This document shows positions 6,065 to 7,523 of a stretch of DNA of 7,523 nt, in pieces. The stretch is from an uncultured Cryomorphaceae bacterium (GTDB lineage: Bacteria; Bacteroidota; Bacteroidia; Flavobacteriales; Schleiferiaceae). Position 1 is the first letter of the stretch, and each line of letters begins with the position of its first letter. The notes under the pieces were generated by a model. It searched no databases. It saw nothing but the letters and a program-made list of their open reading frames with translations, and had not been told where the DNA came from. The stretch is taken from NCBI GenBank assembly GCA_937900215.1, contig CALCFH010000494.1, positions 1 to 7,523 of the forward strand. The letters run 5' to 3'. The translations under genes were made by a program, and so were the position numbers.

Positions 6065-6649
6065 ATGAAGAATTCGATTTTAGCCATTGCACTTTTACTA
6101 GTTAATTTCCTTTTTTCTCAGGAAGAAACATCCAAGCTAAAGGTGGGCGATCTAGCCCCAACTTTCTCCTTTACGGATGCCAATGGAGAGAGTCAATCTC
6201 TGAGCGATGCACTTACCAAGGGCTCGCTTTTATTAGTATTCTATCGCGGTGAGTGGTGTCCTTATTGCACAAAATATTTATTACAGCTTTCAGAATCAGA
6301 AGATCAATTCAGTGAAAAAGGCATTCTTATCATGGCAGTTTCTGCTGAAAATGGAAAATCCTTAGAAAATATGAAGTCAAAATCTAACTCTAGCTTCCAC
6401 TTTATTTCAGATCAAGGCTATGAGATCATTACCGCATTCAATGTAGACTATATTGTGCCTTCTAAAATGGTTGAAAAATTAGCATCCAAAGGCATTGACC
6501 TTGCAGAATCACATGGTGCCGACGAACCAATGCTTCCTGTGCCTGCTACTTTTTTAATCGATCAAAATGGAATTATTCAATACGTGCACTACGACACCAA
6601 CTACAAAGAACGTCCAGATGTTGAAGACATCTTAGCTGCAGTGAAATAG
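6065..6649 (+). CDS. Exported peroxiredoxin-like (AhpC/TSA family, thioredoxin-fold) protein
   Basis: The product is 194 residues from the ATG at 6065. A signal peptide (MKNSILAIALLLVNFLFS|QEE) precedes an AhpC/TSA-type thioredoxin-fold domain. That domain shows KVGDLAPTFSFTDANG (26-41), the active-site strand and motif LLVFYRGEWCPYC (56-68), and the cis-proline region VPATFLIDQNG (159-169; P160). The YxxxxYKERPDVEDIL tail (176-190) is typical of peroxiredoxin-like proteins. C65 is in the peroxidatic position and C68 completes a CPYC pair, so peroxidase or disulfide-reductase activity in the periplasm is likely; which one is not decided by sequence. A longer in-frame ATG at 5975 would add 30 polar residues and hide the signal peptide, so 6065 is preferred. 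The gene is divergent from the unknown secreted protein and ends 3 nt from the stop of the convergent gene. Confidence 0.88.
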   Translation: MKNSILAIALLLVNFLFSQEETSKLKVGDLAPTFSFTDANGESQSLSDALTKGSLLLVFYRGEWCPYCTKYLLQLSESEDQFSEKGILIMAVSAENGKSLENMKSKSNSSFHFISDQGYEIITAFNVDYIVPSKMVEKLASKGIDLAESHGADEPMLPVPATFLIDQNGIIQYVHYDTNYKERPDVEDILAAVK

Positions 6650-6658
6650 TCACTATTT
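6644..6658. repeat. 15-bp palindrome holding both convergent stop codons
   Basis: AAATAGT (6644-6650) and ACTATTT (6652-6658) are perfect inverted copies around a single C. Each arm supplies the TAG stop of one of the two convergent genes (6647-6649 plus; 6653-6655 minus). As RNA it would form only a 5-bp A/T-rich stem, too weak for a normal terminator. No better terminator is visible between these genes. Confidence 0.6.
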
Positions 6659-7523
6659 GTAAGTGATTTTACCAGTAAATTTTATTTTTTGGGTCCTTGA
6701 AATCATTTTATGCAGATGCTGCTTTAATACCTTCCCCATAGAATCAAGACCGCTAAATTCCTTGGTGTTATGGAATTCATTGAGGTCTGCGCACAAACTA
6801 GCTATTTTCTGCTCTGTAGAAAACGGCATGGTAGTCATACAATTTAATAGGGCTGTAATCCGAGACTTATTCACCATATATCTTTTGCGAATCAGAGTTC
6901 GCTCTTCAGTCTGATATTGGTCTACCGTTTCTGGGGTTAGTGTTTCCATGCAAAACTGAACCACCCCATTATTCTCTTTATAATATTGGGGCCGATAATG
7001 ATTCTTTCTTCCTTCATAAATGAGTTGGTCAAAATCGATCGGCCTAACCCTGTATTGTTCCATATCAAAATCAGGGGTTACGTCAATCACATAATTGTAC
7101 GAACGCATATCTCCCAAAAGTGTGGTAAAGCAACGCTCATTGAACTTTACGAATTCTTTAGCCATCCTAATTTTAGAGAAATTAGGGCCACTAGTATATT
7201 TTGTCATGAACACATCTCCCGGTATTCCCGCTATATGCTCCTCTACCATGGTAATGCCATCTACCATATAACTCACCTTATTTGGACTTAAAACATCTTC
7301 TAATTCTAATCCGCAAATTCGGCTTGCATCTGTCTTTTTTATATAGTAATAGTCGTGATTGTCATTTAATACATTGACCACTCTTATGCGAAAAGGATTT
7401 GAATTTCCAAACAGACAATAATCTATATTGCTGATAGCTAAATGCCTAACAAAAGAATCATCTCCATCCGTCTTTAGGAGCGAATAAATTTCGAGCAATG
7501 CATTTTGCACCTCATCCTGAAGG
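6653..7523 (-). CDS. Conserved Bacteroidota-type protein of unknown function with kinase-like loop motifs, N-terminus beyond right edge
   Basis: The frame stays open to the right edge. A GTG at 7508-7510 is a possible start, but the codons upstream (LQDE) continue smoothly, so the true start is probably outside the window and the gene is partial. From that GTG, 285 residues are visible. It appears cytosolic, with no signal peptide or membrane segment seen. Conserved-looking blocks are HLAISNIDYCLFGNSNPFR (23-41), YYYIKKTDASR (54-64), VEEHIAGIPGDVF (89-101), LLGDMRSYNYVID (131-143), VRPIDFDQLIYEG (155-167) and a basic C-terminal helix region (206-285). GD-x4-N (D134, N139) followed about 20 residues later by IDFD (158-161) resembles the catalytic GD-R-H-x2-N and metal-binding IDFG loops of PI3K-like kinases, or HGD-x4-N/IDF in aminoglycoside phosphotransferases. 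This is motif resemblance only. I know of no named family. The gene converges on the peroxiredoxin-like gene with 3 nt between stops. Confidence 0.82.
   Translation of the reverse strand, partial: LQDEVQNALLEIYSLLKTDGDDSFVRHLAISNIDYCLFGNSNPFRIRVVNVLNDNHDYYYIKKTDASRICGLELEDVLSPNKVSYMVDGITMVEEHIAGIPGDVFMTKYTSGPNFSKIRMAKEFVKFNERCFTTLLGDMRSYNYVIDVTPDFDMEQYRVRPIDFDQLIYEGRKNHYRPQYYKENNGVVQFCMETLTPETVDQYQTEERTLIRKRYMVNKSRITALLNCMTTMPFSTEQKIASLCADLNEFHNTKEFSGLDSMGKVLKQHLHKMISRTQKIKFTGKITYK

Overview
The window reads as a chromosomal, mostly housekeeping segment of a Bacteroidota bacterium, probably a Flavobacteriia-type lineage. The evidence is a type III (GlnN-class) glutamine synthetase, an ffh-folD gene pair, start regions with little or no Shine-Dalgarno sequence, promoter-like boxes of the Bacteroidota form TTTG / TAnnTTTG, a DUF3332-type lipoprotein, and short Sec signal peptides ending in A|Q or S|Q. 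The DNA is AT-rich throughout. I see no tRNA, rRNA, CRISPR array, insertion sequence or phage gene. The genus assignment is left open because it is inference only.

Left part (1-4723, all minus strand). A compact unit runs ffh -> folD -> tatA -> Ca2+/Na+ antiporter, with gaps of 3, 11 and 3 nt, so it is almost certainly one transcript. It couples SRP-dependent membrane targeting (Ffh), one-carbon folate metabolism (FolD), a Tat translocase subunit (TatA) and a CaCA-family cation exchanger. An imperfect hairpin follows the antiporter stop. A separate gene then begins, a type III glutamine synthetase whose first 393 codons are visible before it leaves the window at base 1. Its short upstream region carries a textbook Bacteroidota promoter with a perfect 10-bp inverted repeat laid over it, the clearest regulatory signal in the window.

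Middle part (4724-5490). A 137-nt divergent spacer separates ffh from a plus-strand DUF3332-type lipoprotein gene. That gene ends at a perfect 18-bp hairpin that also overlaps the stop codon of the convergent gene on the other strand, forming a shared bidirectional terminator.

Right part (5486-7523). A small secreted or envelope protein of unknown function (minus strand) is divergent from an exported peroxiredoxin-like/thioredoxin-fold protein (plus strand). The latter converges, with only 3 nt between stop codons, on a minus-strand conserved protein that runs off the right edge. That last protein is not a named family to me, but it carries a GD-x4-N ... IDFD pattern reminiscent of the catalytic and metal-binding loops of atypical (PI3K/APH-like) kinases. 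It is the best candidate here for undescribed biochemistry. No multi-gene novel system is evident.
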